This document shows, piece by piece, positions 27,369 to 43,414 of a stretch of DNA of 64,000 bases. The notes beneath the pieces were generated by a model. That model was not told where the DNA came from, did not search any database, and was given only the letters and a program-made list of their open reading frames with translations. Location: assembly GCA_030068075.1 (NCBI GenBank), contig CM057843.1, positions 36,055,332-36,119,331 on the forward strand. Direction: 5' to 3'. A program made the translations under genes and the position numbers. How positions within the stretch are numbered: the stretch's first letter is position 1; each line of letters opens with the position of its first letter. The DNA is from Paguma larvata. Lineage: Eukaryota > Chordata > Mammalia > Carnivora > Viverridae.

Positions 27369-27547
27369 GGGGCACCATGAGTGCCCAACTTCAGCTCAGG
27401 TCATGATCTTGTGGTTTATGGGTTCGAGCCCCGCATCGGGCTCTGTGCTGACAGCTCGAGCCTGGAGCCTGCTTCGGATTCTGTGTCTCCTTCTCTCTCT
27501 CACAAAAAAACCCACAAAAAAACAAAAAAAAAAAACTTAAAAAAATA
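27369..27547 (+). mobile_element. CAN-SINE in L1, head deleted
   Basis: Starts GGGGCACCATGAGTGCCC: the GGTGGCTCAGTCGG part is lost, then the body is normal. Confidence 0.88.
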
Positions 27548-28334
27548 ATCATAATACACAAAGGGCCAATGAGCCCAGTGGGAAGACATTCAACATTGTT
27601 CATCATCAGGAGCATGCAAACTAACATCACAATCAGATACTATCCACACCTCCTAGCAAAGGTAAAAGTAAAAAGACTAACGATACTAAGTGTTGATGAG
27701 AACGTGAGACAGCTAGCACACCCATATGTTACTGGCTGAAATGAAAACTGCATCAGCCACTTTGGAAAACAGCATGGCAATGTATTATAAAGTTCCCTAT
27801 ATGCTCGGCAGTCTTACTCCTGGATATACACCCAGGAAAAATGAAAACATATGTTCACAACCGCTTTACTCATAAGAGCCAAAAATCAGAAGTAACTAAG
27901 GTGCCCATCAATTGATGGACAGATAAAAACACTGTAGTACATCCACGTAATAGAATGCTAATCAACAGTAGAAAGGCACCAACTACTGACACAGACCACA
28001 TAAATGAACGTCAAAAGCATTAAGTGAATGAAGCTGGACACAAAAAGGCCATATACTCTGATTCCACCTATATGACGTACTAAGTATAAAGACAAGAGTA
28101 CAGACTCAAAACTCAGATTGGTGGTTGCCCAGGGCTGGGGGCTGGAGGAGAAGCCAGACTACAAAGGAATATGAAAGAATATTTTGAGTTATGTAAACAT
28201 CCTGTATCTTGATTCTGGTAGTGGTTAACAACTCTGTACATTGGTCAAAACACATCAGCTGTACATTTTAAAAGTGAATTTTACATTATATAAATTATAC
28301 CTCAGTAAACCTGACTGTAAAATACAGACTGAGT

Positions 28335-28567
28335 GGGGCACCTGGGTGGCTCAGTCGGTTAAGCGTTCAACTCTTGATTTTGGTTCAGGTCATGATCTCA
28401 TGGTTTGTGGGTTCAAGTCCCAAATCGAGCTCTGTGCTAACAGCACAGAGCCTGCTTGGAATTCTCTCTCTCTCTCCCCCTCTCTCTCTTTCTCTCTTAC
28501 CCCCTGCACCGTTCTCACACTTGGGCACACGTGCGCTCTCTCTCTTTCTATCAAAAATAAATAAATA
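28335..28567 (+). mobile_element. CAN-SINE, first of a tandem pair
   Basis: Full copy; its A-tail is the insertion site of the next SINE. Confidence 0.93.
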
Positions 28568-28830
28568 GGAGCACTTGGGTGGCTCAGTCAGTTAAGCACC
28601 CAACTTCGGCTCAGGTCATGATCTCATGGTTCGTGTGTTCAAGCCCCGCATCCAGCTCTGTGCTGTCAGCAATTCTCCGTCTCCCTCTCTTGCCATTCTC
28701 CCCCTCCCTCCCTCCCTCTCTGCTCCTATCCCACTGGCGCGCGCTCCCTCTCTATCTCTCTCTAAAAATACATAAAACCCAAAAATCTTAAAAATATATA
28801 TCTAATAAATAATAAAATAAATAAACTTTA
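28568..28830 (+). mobile_element. CAN-SINE, second of a tandem pair
   Basis: Head GGAGCACTTGGGTGGC follows directly on the tail of the previous copy, same strand. Confidence 0.92.
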
Positions 28831-29134
28831 AAAGAATGCATAATTTTTCCTTCGAGTACACAGGAGATTATGATTTACAGAAGACATAATCAACTATTGC
28901 CAGAGTAGCAACTACGTTTCGTAGACCACAAAAATAATTTTGGTCAACATATGTGTTCAACAGGAGAGGATTTTCTGTCTCAATTTTAAATAATTATCAT
29001 TTAACACACTCTATTAAAATTTGGTATTTTTTCTGAAAATTGGTATTATTGATTATCTCATGCACATTTTTATTTGTGTACATACTTGACTCTTCTGGAG
29101 AGAAGACCCAGCTTTTGCATCAGATTCTTTCTCA

Positions 29135-32119
<2,985 letters not shown>

Positions 32120-32171
32120 CCATTCCATCATTCTGGAAATGATCACTCTGGGCATGATGGAGGCTCTTCCC
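32120..32171 (-). CDS. HELZ: HELZ coding micro-sized exon (52 nt) in the C-terminal tail
   Basis: 52 nt: 17 codons reading GKSLHHAQSDHFQNDGM, then one base of a Val codon. Acceptor TTTCTATAAAG|GGG, donor AATGG|GTAAGT. The peptide is His/Gln/Asp-rich linker with no domain. Both joins work in frame (K|GKS and M|VQP), and the match to HELZ from memory is good. The acceptor has a weak last base context (AAAG). With 52 nt, skipping gives a frameshift. A (GT)14 run on the plus strand, (CA)14 in the transcript, lies about 100 bases downstream of the donor. Confidence 0.92.
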
Positions 32172-32429
32172 CTTTATAGAAAAAAACAAACATATAATAC
32201 TATAAACACATTTGATATTACGAGAACATTAGCTACTTGCCTAATCCTATGCAAATTAAATATATCCAGCGACGATTACAATTTAAAGACTGCAAGTCTG
32301 TAATTAATAACCATTAGACTGCTTTAAGCCAACTTTCTTTTTAAATACTAAGTCATGGTGCTAGGCCTCCACTTTTCTCAGCTTCAAATATTAAGAGTAT
32401 CTAAATTTCTTTGTTTAAATGATTTTTTA

Positions 32430-32650
32430 GGGGCGCTCAGGTGGCTCAGTCAGTTAAGCACCTGACTCTGGATTTTGGCTCAGGTCATGATCTCACGGTT
32501 CATGGGAACAAGCCCCACGGCAGGCTCCACACCAACGGTGTGGAGCCTGCTTGGGATTCTCTCTCTCTCTCTCTCTCTCTCTCCCCGCCGCCTCTCCCCT
32601 GCTCATGTTCTTACACTCTCATGCGCACACTCTCTCAAAATAAATGACAT
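32430..32650 (+). mobile_element. CAN-SINE
   Basis: Head GGGGCGCTCAGGTGGC, long CT run, AAAATAAATGAC tail. Confidence 0.92.
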
Positions 32651-32970
32651 TTAAAAACATAAATAATTTAAAAAAAACAAATACATAATCAATGTGACTG
32701 GATGCTAAATTCTATTCCTTTGCAACTTCTCTACATACTTTCTATTAATTAAATGACAAAATGAAAAGTCATTTTTCAAAGGGAAAACACCAGTCTTGAT
32801 GGAACTGAAATTCCTGATGAGAACCTTTAAAACAGTAATACGGATGTAAATATGGTTGGAGGTTTATGTTATTTCGAGAATTATTTTGAGGCATCTTAAA
32901 GTGTAAAATTTACTGAAGGAACAAGAAAAGACACTGACTGTCATAATCTGCTTAAGACAATGTACAAATT

Positions 32971-33268
32971 GGGGCACCTGGATGGCTCAGTTGGTTAAGC
33001 ATCCAACTCTTGGTTTCAGCTCAGGTCGTGATCTCCTGGTTCGTGAGATGGAGCCCTGCGTCCTCTCTGCGCTGACAGCACGGGGCCTGCCTAGGATTCT
33101 CTCTGTATCTCTCTCAGCCCCTTCCCTACTAGTGCCCTCTCTCTCAAAATAAATAAATAAACATTTTTAAAAATCTGTTTCTAGAAAGAAAGAAAAAAAG
33201 AAAGAAAGAAAGAAGGAACGAAAGAAAGAAAGAAAAAAAGAAAAGGAAAAGAAAAGAAAAAGAAAAGA
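32971..33268 (+). mobile_element. CAN-SINE with expanded (GAAA)n tail
   Basis: Full SINE whose A-tail grew into a purine-only tract (about 33183-33268). Flanks share AATGTACA. Confidence 0.92.
33183..33268. repeat. (GAAA)n purine-only microsatellite
   Basis: About 86 bp of G and A only, apart from one C at 33219; (TTTC)n in the transcript. Confidence 0.93.
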
Positions 33269-34269
33269 AAATGTACACGTTTTCTAGGAAGCAATTTGGC
33301 AATACTATCAAAAGCCATCAAAAATGTCCATATACTTTAACCCAATAATTACACTTCCAGGAATTAGGAAATGAACTAATAATGGATTTGGGCACAGATG
33401 TCCATCACGGCATTATGTATACATGCGTTAAATGTTAACAACCTCAATGTTCATCAAATGAAGAGTTATTAAATAAGCAATGCCAGATTCATATACCATT
33501 AAATGGGATGACTGGAGCACAGCAACGATATTTGAAGAGACAATGGCTTTGAACTTCTGGACTTTTAAAAATGTCTCTCTCTTCCTATTGGCTAAATGTT
33601 AACACAAAGCCATGATACAAGTAGCTCACCACGTAGCTTACCCTTCGACACACACAAATCTGTTATTTGTACATAACATCTGAAAATTAAAGGGCGGAGG
33701 ATATCTAGAGTAGCAAGAAAAATGTATTCTTGACCAAAGCAAAAGCATGGTGATGCTTCATTTATGCCCCTGTCGGCAATGTGACATATTCAGGCCGGCG
33801 CTAAACATCAAAGGCGTGCGGTCGGTTAGGTTAGTTAAGAGCAGGCAGGGGCGACGAAGCTCCAACTCTTAAAAAGTCAGAAAAAACAGTCAAAAATGAA
33901 TCACAGTTGGTCCATTAACCAGAAGAGAGGGTTCCCGGTGACTGGCACTTGCTATAAAAAACAAACTTCCGGGGAACAGAGAAGTGGTAAGGTAAGCCAG
34001 GCACAAGAAGAAAGAGTGAAAGGTGAAAATGGCAGACAGCGGAGACTTCAGAAGCGGGTGGGAAGATGAGAAGCAGAAGCAATCAGAAGTGACCAGAGCA
34101 GCCGGGACACATACATGGACGGAAGAAAGGAGAGCCAGTGACACGGACAGAAGGTAAGATTGTTCCAAGGGGGCAGCAAGCCATTTAGATTTCTTAGCCT
34201 CTCATGGGCCGCCCACCAGGGGCAATCGCGCAGAACGAGGGGGACACAGTGATGCGGTGAGAGTGTGGT

Positions 34270-34820
34270 GCAAAGAACGGCCGCGGAAAGATGTCCACGC
34301 CTTGATCCCTGGAATCTGTGACCATGTCACATTCTGTGGCAAAAGGACTCTGCAAACATAACCAAAGTTGTGTTTACAATAAAGAGATTACCCTGGATTA
34401 TCTCGGTGACCCACTCTAATCACATGAGCCCTAAAGCAGGAAAGTTTCCCAGCTGGAGTCAAACGGATGTTGGCAGAAGAGGAAGTCAGACACTCCAAAG
34501 GAAAGAAGGATTCAATGTACTGTTGGTGGCTATGAGACATAAAGGTCAAAGGAAAGAATGGAAGAGAAGGCTCCAGAAGCTAAGAACGCTCGCTCCCCAC
34601 TGACAGCAGTCAAGGAAACACGGACCTTGGTCCTGCAACCACAGGGAACTGGATTCTGCATGAACTCGGAAGCAGATTCCTCCCAGAGCCTCCAGAGAGA
34701 AGGCCGGTCAGCCAACACCCTGGACATCTGACCTACAGAAACGTGAGATAATAAAATATGTGTTGTTTAAGTCACTAAGTTTGTCCTAATTTGTTGCAGC
34801 AACGATAGGAAACCAATACA
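34270..34820 (+). mobile_element. Ancient MaLR-type LTR remnant
   Basis: Solo LTR relic recognised by ATGTCCACGCCTTGATCCC, ATTACCCTGGATTATC, AATCACATGAGCCCTAA and the end TTGTTTAAGTCACTAAGTTT. No retroviral gene is present next to it. Subfamily (MLT1-like) uncertain. Confidence 0.65.
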
Positions 34821-35250
34821 AAGGGTAACCACAGCCTAGTGTAAGCCTATTTGCAAAGCTGGAAGCACGCCAGACAGTAACATCACCCCTCTGGGTCGGG
34901 GGAGGTATTAAACTGAAGAGCAGCTTGGGACCCATCGCGGGAAGATACGGCACCTCTGTGAGTGTAAGTCAGCGCACCGTACGGTTCGAGACAGGAAACA
35001 CTTCTCCAGGACGCCTGGACTTAGATGCGGCTGTCGAGCAGTAAGTGTGCTTGGTCCACACAAAATCACACAGCCTTTGCTGGCTTATAAACAAAATAAC
35101 GCTGTACCAGTAAGCTGGCGCTACGTATAAAAGTCGTTCCATGTGACAAATCCAAAAGTCTGCTAATAAATCTCAGGAAGTATGTGCACCTTTGGTAGAA
35201 CACCAGGATTCTTATAAGCAAATATAGTTCATATCACCTTTCTTAATCTG

Positions 35251-35455
35251 GGAGAGAGAGAGAGAGAGAAGGAGGGCGGGAGGGAGGGGGAGAGAAAGCA
35301 CAAGCAAGCGGGGGAAAGGGAAGGAGGGAGAGAGAGAGAATCTTAAGTGGGTTTCCCGCTCATGATGCAGGGGCTCTATCCCACGACCCTGGGGTCACGA
35401 CCTGAGCCAAAATCAAGAGTGAGACACTCAACCAACTGAGCCAAACAGGCGCCCC
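35251..35455 (-). mobile_element. CAN-SINE, minus, tail lost
   Basis: GA-rich start (the CT run reversed) and CAAACAGGCGCCCC end; the A-tail is missing. Confidence 0.85.
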
Positions 35456-35489
35456 GTGTCGCGTATTTTGTAAGGACTGTTTGTTTACT

Positions 35490-35600
35490 CCACTACTCGT
35501 TTATTCAAATATTTATTTTTCCACTCATTCTTTGTTTTCTATTTACTCATTCAACAAATGCTAACGAGGCCCACCACATGTCCACCCCTGGCTGGGCACT
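35490..35600 (+). repeat. L2-like fragment
   Basis: TTACTCATTCAACAAATGCTAACGAGG-type text ending near GGGCACTGAGGC follows the L2 3' pattern. Confidence 0.5.
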
Positions 35601-36403
35601 GAGGCTACTGAAGTACACAGACTGACACATTTTCCGATGTCTGGACAGTGAGACATAAGCAGCTGGAGACAGATGATGAAGACAACTCACAAACTAAAAT
35701 AGTAGTACAGTCTTTTCAGAGAACCCACTTCTGAATATTAACTATCCTCCGACCAGATTTTATAGTGAGTAGTGTGTGCAAATGACTCTGTTCCATGTTA
35801 GCAGAGCTTCCAAACGCACCTCCCAGCGAATGTCCCAGGAGGAAGAAGAATGAAGACTGGCAAATTGCTTTTCTATGTGCTAGTTCTGCAGGTACCCATG
35901 AAACGGGCACTTTGCTATAAGGGATGCTCAGAGAAAACGAGGCAATGGCGGGCCCACCAGGACCACCAGCTCCTGCACCCCCTAACATTCTGTATCCTTG
36001 CTAACACCACCACAATAAGTGACCTCTTAGGCGAATAAAGTTATACAACTGCTAAACAGCACAAACACAGCCCTGAGCAAGCAGGTCCTGGAGCACTTTC
36101 AACGGTCGTCCAGTCTTTGATGCTTTTATCTATAAGAAATCTCATTGGAATTTAAATCTCAGTTTAACAACACTAATTTTTCATATTTCTAGGGAAAACT
36201 CCAGGAGAAATTGTATGGTTCAAGATCACATTTACAGAAATAGCATCCTTTTCTGGCAATAAAGTAAACCCCACTTCATCCAAAGGCTCTAGCACATGAA
36301 ATACAATCTCTGGGATTTGTTTCACAACTTTTCACCGTGTGTAGTCGGTGGGTGAGGGGGAGTGGTTTGTAGATGAGACGAGATTAAGATTGAGTTGATA
36401 ATT

Positions 36404-36640
36404 GGGGCGCCTGAGTGGCTCAGTCAGTTGAGCATCCGACTCATGGTTTCGGCTCAGATCATGATCTCATGGTCCATGGGATGGAGCCCTGCGTTGGGCT
36501 CTGTGCTGATTCTCTCTCCCTCTCTACATCTCCCCCGCTGACGCTCTCCCCTTCTCTCAAAATAAATAAATATTGAAAAGAAAAGAAGAAAAGAAAAGAA
36601 AAGAAAAAAGAAAAGAAAAGAAAAAGAAAAGAAAAGAAAC
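36404..36640 (+). mobile_element. CAN-SINE with (GAAAA)n tail
   Basis: Head GGGGCGCCTGAGTGGC; the middle is shortened (no second body half), and the tail is a purine tract 36577-36640. Confidence 0.9.
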
Positions 36641-37264
36641 AGATGGTATCTGTAGGACCAGTGAAGAGTATTTCCTAAAAAGTTAAAAACAAAACAAAAC
36701 AAAACAAAAACACCAGGAAGATGGCTGCTTTGGCCTTGAACTACATGATCCTCTCGATGACAAGAAAAGAGCCGCCACACTCTCCTGGATGCGCCATAAC
36801 CATGATTTACTTCTCAGGCACTGGGCACTCGCTACATGCAAAGAGTGGGGGTAGGCACCAGGGGCCATAAAAAGTATATAGAATAGGATTTTTGTCTCCC
36901 GGGAGTTTATGGTTTCAGAAGAGCAAGTGGATTAAACATATATTTTCTTCACCTTTAAAAAGAAAACAAAATGCAAACTGCAGGGCCCGGTTTAGGGTCC
37001 ATACGCATGTGGGCACCATGGCTTGAATCTAGCTGCACCTGTCGTATGTAAGTCGATGCCTACATCCTCAAGCCAGTAAGTAAGAAGAGTTTATTACAGT
37101 TAGGAATGTGCACGGGGTATAATGATTTTGCAACGTTTTAGTTAAAAAAAAGAACAATAAAATAGAAAAGTTTCTATCTGGGTTCCCTACTCCCCACACA
37201 CCCTAAACTCTCGGCTGGTCCCTGCGGAACCCGTTCTCTCACACCTCTGGTCTTTTTTATTAGC

Positions 37265-37410
37265 TCTTTCCTAAGCTTTATTATTTCACCCAAAAAATAC
37301 TTATAAGCCACCTGTGATAAGGCAGAGGTTGTTCTAGGCACAGAGGTGAGAGCAGTAAATAACAAAGGCACAAACCTCTGCCCTAATGGGGCTTATAGTC
37401 TAGTTCTTGA
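37265..37410 (+). repeat. L2-like fragment
   Basis: GTTCTAGGCACAGAGGTGAG and CTAATGGGGCTTATAGTCTAG match the common L2 3' pattern. Confidence 0.6.
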
Positions 37411-37890
37411 AATGTCTCCCCAGTCGAGCACGACCCCCATCCACTAGGTGGACTCCTAAAAACAAGATCTCTGTGGTGGAAACTGCCTTGAATCCACCTC
37501 TTTCCTCTGCCCACCACCCTCCAACCTCTGTCCCAAGAGGACTTGGGGGCTAATCTGCTCATCTATGCTTCTCCAGCAGCCACCATAGCAGCTGGCACAC
37601 AGAAGAAACTTAACTATTTGACAAATCAGTTGGTTATTAATTTACTAATAGTTTAAGCTTTTAGAAACCTAGAAGATTCATTTATGCAAAAATGCTTAAT
37701 CCCCTGGAAATCCCAAATCGCTAAAGCTTTATTAAACCTTAGGTCCATTTTCATTGAACTACTAAGATTCAACAGTATAGTAACACAGAAGTTGTTCTCT
37801 TCTCGGCTTAATACCTATTTAACCAAAAGATTTTCAAGACATTAAAACATTCACTATTGTTTAATTATTGTTTACATTAGGTTTTACTTT

Positions 37891-38083
37891 TATTTTTTTT
37901 TTAAGTTTATTTATTTATTTTGAGAGACAGTGCATACGTGAGTGGGAGCAGGAAGAGGGGCGGAAAGAGAGGAGAGGGAGAATCCCAAGCAGGTTCTGTG
38001 CGAAAACTCATGAACCGTGAGACCATGACCTGGGCCAAAATCAAAAGTCAGATGCTCAACTGACTGAGCCACCCAGGCGCCCC
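37891..38083 (-). mobile_element. CAN-SINE, minus
   Basis: Ends GAGCCACCCAGGCGCCCC; flanks AGGTTTTACTTT and AGGTTTTGTTTT form a target-site duplication. Confidence 0.94.
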
Positions 38084-38770
38084 AAGGTTTTGTTTTTAAA
38101 ACGAAGCCACAAACTGACATATTCGTTTACCTCACGTCAATAAATTTAACACTATGCTGATGACTATAAATACATCAAAACAACAGAATACTAAACATGC
38201 CATTCTCATACCTTTCTTTTCTATGGTGAGTGCAAGCATATTTTTTTCAGGCACCGTAGCAAATAAACCAGCTGTCTCTGTGCAAAATAACTACGGTTCA
38301 AAAGTAGCAATGGCCCTGGCGGACCCACCTCCATGCCCTCTGATGGACCACTTCTTACACAGCAAATACGGGTCCGATCAGTCAACCAAATCTTCTCACT
38401 TGTCAAATACCGCTTGAACTGGTCATCGACAAAGGATTAAAACTACTTACTTTCTACAAACAATATCATATCATATATTATTATTCCTTGTACACAGTAT
38501 GCTAGAAGGGCATGCTTTTAATGAGCGTGGAGAGTCCCGCGAACTGCTTTGTTTCATTCACATCGTACGACAACAAGCCTAGCAGCAGAGAGGACGGGGA
38601 GGCTGCGCTACACACGGGACACGAGGGCAAGCGGGGTCTTGAAACCTTTTTGAGGAGGACTATACAGATGAGCTCGGCTAACCACCGCCTCTTCACGTAC
38701 GTGTCCAAACCGGACGAGTTCCTCGCAGAAACCGCTTGCCGCCCAATGTAACCTTCATTTCCAATCCTTA

Positions 38771-39085
<315 letters not shown>

Positions 39086-41027
39086 TTACAGTTTCAGCGG
39101 ATGAGATCACAGAAATGAACATACGCAACTAAAGAGAGCTTCGAATTCCCTCTTCCCAAATCCTCAGATACAGTGTTCCTCTGGCTATGATTCAGGTATA
39201 ATGTTTCCACCAGATCACAAGACTTCAGAAGTTTGATTGCGAAGCTATGGTCATGTCTAATATCGTGGAAAATACGAATTCTGCTCTCAATTAATTTTGG
39301 CTGATCAATGCAAGTAATGTGGTCAATGCTCAATTATCCACACCAGTCTAGAATGACAGTTTTGTTATCCACCTAATAACCAGGGATTTCAAACCTGATG
39401 CCAGCTCATTTTATAGATGATTTGTACTTCTAGACACAGTCACATACACGTTATATACAGACACAAATTCAGACACATACACGAATCGGACTAATGTGAA
39501 TTATGGGGCCAAAGTAGCCTGGTGTTGCATGACTAAGAAAAGCCAACTCGGGACATAATCTGAGCTACAAAGTAGATAATCCTCACGAAGATTCTTAAGA
39601 AATAACTAGTTTTTCCTGTATTTTTCTCTTACTCAACAGATGCTTGTCACAAGTACAACTTACAAAATTGACTAAGAGAGTTAAATTAAGTATGAAAAAC
39701 ACAGGAAGCTGGAATGCTAATTTTAACGTTGATTATTCATTTCCTAATCACATTAATAAATACTAAAGGAGAAAAATACATTCAAAATTTGTCGCAACTG
39801 TATAACTATTTTCCTATAGGTTTGCAATCTGATCTCTGAATATTAAAAATAATACAAACATATTACAAAAGACAACATAATTTTTTTAACCTTAAATGAC
39901 TAGCATAAATATGCATACCTATCTTTAACACGAGGTTGAAATGATGTGTTATTATGCTATAAAAGATATATGACATGGATTCTTCCCAAGTTGGTATCTC
40001 CCCAAGTTGGACAGAAGGAATCAATATGACTTCAAGAAGCACAGATGAAAGGGTTTATATTATAAAAGTTAGTATATGAACGGGAATTGGGTTATTGGTA
40101 TATTCATAAAACTTTGCAGAGTTTAATTTTGGACTATGTTTCTCTTACATAGGTCCTTTCTACTTTTTTAAAGGTAAGTTTAAAAAAATTCAGGCCTATA
40201 TGTCAACAACAGGAAAAGTAAAAGTACAACAAATATTAAGTATGTATTGTTGACAGCAAGACATAAAGGTTAACAAGACAGTCATTCAGTTACAGGAAGT
40301 ATGTATTGCTAAGAAATGCAAATCAAAAGCAACTCTTTATTTTTATTCCTAAGAACGCTTCTGAAGGTATCAGAAGGCTTTTATCTCCTAGTCTAATAGC
40401 TTAGGAAGGATCCTTAATACAGCACTCAGGAGCTAAAATCCCAGGAGCTAAAATCCATAAACTTTCCCACCCTTTTGATTTTAGAAGCCACAATATTCAA
40501 CTCTATGAATATTTATCAACATGATTCTACATGCCACGTTCAAAAGAAGTTTCTTTGATCTAATTGATAAAGTATCAGTTTCATAAAATGGCATTTCATT
40601 TTGGGTTGAAATTCAAGACAGAGCAAAACGGGAGAATGGATTGGCTTTTGCTCTAACTCAGTTTTTAATATGACAATGTTCATTTCCAGCTTATGTACCC
40701 AAGATGCTAGAACTCGCTCTATGTTCGAGCTCCTTTTTAAACGCCACACCCTGTTCCTTGACCCCTCTCACTGACCTCAACTGCACTGAACAGGAGCTGA
40801 ATTAACAGTGAGTTGAGCAGAATCTTCAAATAACCCCACGGTTCACAAGAAACTAGTAGCCCATGACAGTCTTTGTCTACAGGATCCCAGAGATCTCAAA
40901 GAAACAGTCTGAGAGCTAAAGGGTACCATTTCAGGACCCTAAACACTTACAATAAGTTCATCGAGTCAAACCAATTCCAAAAGCAGCCTGAAATCTCCAT
41001 TTTAAATCTCACTTATCCTTTGATTGG

Positions 41028-41190
41028 CATGGCAAAGCGGTCAAGCACACGGATTCCGGAACTAGACAGCTGGGGTTTGTCATGACTCTGTCCTTCAGAA
41101 GCTGGGTAAATGCAGGCAATTAAATAGCCTAATCTCTCTTTGTAGCTCAGATTGCTCACGTGTAAAATAGGGCACCAATAGTGTTTATAC
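41028..41190 (+). repeat. MIR fragment
   Basis: GGCAAAGCGGTCAAGCACACGG then TTGCTCACGTGTAAAATAGGG is typical MIR text. Confidence 0.65.
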
Positions 41191-41879
41191 TACACTTCAG
41201 TTTCTCATTTTTAAACTTTGAGAGAAATGTATTTTCCTTCAAAAATTCTTAAAGTTAAAAAGTTTCCTTTCCTGTCTTCGTGAAGGCTCTTTCAAAGACT
41301 ATGGACACAGACCTTGAGTTCCCCAATACTTTAATAAAATACTATGTATGGCATGTCTGAACACATAAATGAAAAGTCACTTGAGAACTTCAGCTACTCT
41401 CAGGATGAAGATAGAGACTATGGTTATTTACAGGTTCCAATTCGTAGGCGCCTCCCTGAAATTTTCACACATTATTAACAATTTGGGTTAAAAACCCAAG
41501 TATGTCTCTACACTGTAATGTAATTACAAGTTATTCAAAAAACATAATGTTACCTTAATCACTGCATGAACACAGTCTGGTTTTGTTTTGATGCTAACTT
41601 TGCTTCTAGGATCACTGATAAAAAAACACTGAAAAATCACTTGGTATCCCTAGGTTATAGAGATACGTGCATGTACATCTCTACCTACAGATGAAAGGTG
41701 TTTCTATCTCCCTGAGTGAATGGAATTTGTTAATGAAGTAATTTGGTTCAAAGGAAGAGCTTCTCCAAACACAATGGTTTGGAGAAATGTACGAATCCTG
41801 TCCGGCTCTCCCCACCCAGTGTAGATTTATACAAGCACATTCATCACTTTCTGGGAAAGGCAGGGTAACCCACCAGAAG

Positions 41880-42095
41880 AGATCGGGTTTTGAAGTCAGT
41901 GTGACACCTGTCTGAGTGAACCACTTTAACAGCTATATGACGTTGGGTAGTAATTTAAACTCTTTGAAGCAGGCAGCCCATTTAAAATGCAAATAAAATT
42001 CCCACGTGGCAGGGTTGTTGGGATGACCGAACAAGGCTAAGAGTGCAAAGCACTTAACCTAGCACCTGGCAAGAGAAAGCCGTCAATAAACAGCA
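41880..42095 (+). repeat. MIR fragment, 3' half clear
   Basis: GCAGGGTTGTTGGGATGA, TGCAAAGCACTTAACC and GTCAATAAACAGCAGTTA follow the MIR 3' half. Confidence 0.7.
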
Positions 42096-42198
42096 GTTAC
42101 TATATTAATATTCATTGGTTTGGCGAGTTGCGGAGAGGGTAGTTCACTACCTTCGTTTCGGGTTAATAGAGAAACTCTACTTAAAAATACAACAAAAA

Positions 42199-42410
42199 GG
42201 GTGCCAGGTGGCTCGGCTGGGGGAGCCTCGGATTTCAACTCCGGTCAGGATCTCATGGTTCGTGGGGTCCAAGCCCCACCTAGGGCTTTGTGCTGACAGA
42301 GCAAGAGCCTGCTTTGGATTCTCTCTCCCTCTCTCTCTGTCCCTCCCCTGCTCATGCTCTATCTCTCAAAAATAAACATTAAAAATTTTTGTTAATAAAT
42401 AAACGAAAAT
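42199..42410 (+). mobile_element. CAN-SINE with 16-bp target-site duplication
   Basis: Diverged head GGGTGCCAGGTGGCTCGG; flanks both AAAAATACAACAAAAA (42183-42198, 42411-42426). Confidence 0.94.
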
Positions 42411-43193
42411 AAAAATACAACAAAAAAGATTATATACGGTTGCCTTCTAAACTGGTATACAGTAATCAATCCTTGGAAACTTAATATTTGGAAATACCGT
42501 TAGTTTTTCACAAAAAATTGAGTGGGACAGGATGAGGAAAGGGAGTCCTGACTAACTCAAACTACGAAGAATTCACTCCTCTGTTGTTACAGAGCCGAAG
42601 AATTATCTACATCCTCCAAGTTTACTTGTATTGTGAGATTAAATCAGTTTCTAATGAAATTAGAAAGATTAAAGCAGAAATATCCATACACTCCTACTAT
42701 CGGCTCTTGGACTAGAACCATGATTAAACTGTCCAAATAACACAGATAATCAGCAGTCCGAGTTAAGGCACGTGATTGTTTTCCTCCCTAAACAATATAC
42801 TTAACCTCTCTGAAAATATTTTGCTTAGCTGATAAATAATTTGCAGTCCTTAATACACCCCCACTGAGTAGTAAGAAATAAGCAACCAGAAGACCTGGCT
42901 TCCAGTTAAAAATTAGCTCTAGGTAATTTGGCCTCAGAAAGAATTATTCACCTATTTGCTCTGCGAAATGAACAATTTATGTCAGAGAAGGGGTGAAAAA
43001 TGCTGATGTCATGCAATTCACGGCATAATACATCTCTACGGAAGTGGATAATGGCTTTAAAAAAATAACATTCACACTGGTAAAGGTTTGGAGGTATTTA
43101 TAAAGAGAGTCCAAAACAGGTACGGCTCAAGACTATTGTTACACCTATCTATTCCTCCAACAGTTTCTAGGTTTTTTTAAAATACATGCTATC

Positions 43194-43414
43194 AGGGCAC
43201 CTGGGTGGCTCAGTTGGTTGAGCAGCCAACTTCGGCTCAGGTCACGATTTCACAGTCTGTGAGTTCGAGCCCCACGTCGGGCTCCGTGCTGACAGCTCAG
43301 AGCCTGGAGCCTGTTTCAGATTCTGCGTCTCCCTCTCTCTCTACCCTTCCCCTGCTCACGCTCTGTCTCTATGTCTCTCAAAAATAAATAAACATTAAAA
43401 TAAATAAATAAATA
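43194..43414 (+). mobile_element. CAN-SINE with target-site duplication
   Basis: Near-consensus copy; flanks both AATACATGCTATC (43181-43193, 43415-43427). Confidence 0.95.

Larger units (their letters stand above)
23560..28330 (+). mobile_element. Old L1 split by seven SINEs
   Basis: Pieces in L1 order on the plus strand: upstream part (23560-24180, 24372-24824), ORF2 5' part (25053-26473, broken), ORF2 3' part with CAATATTGTTAAGATGTCAATCC (26660-27360) and 3' end (27548-28330). All frames are broken. Family name not assigned. Confidence 0.75.
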
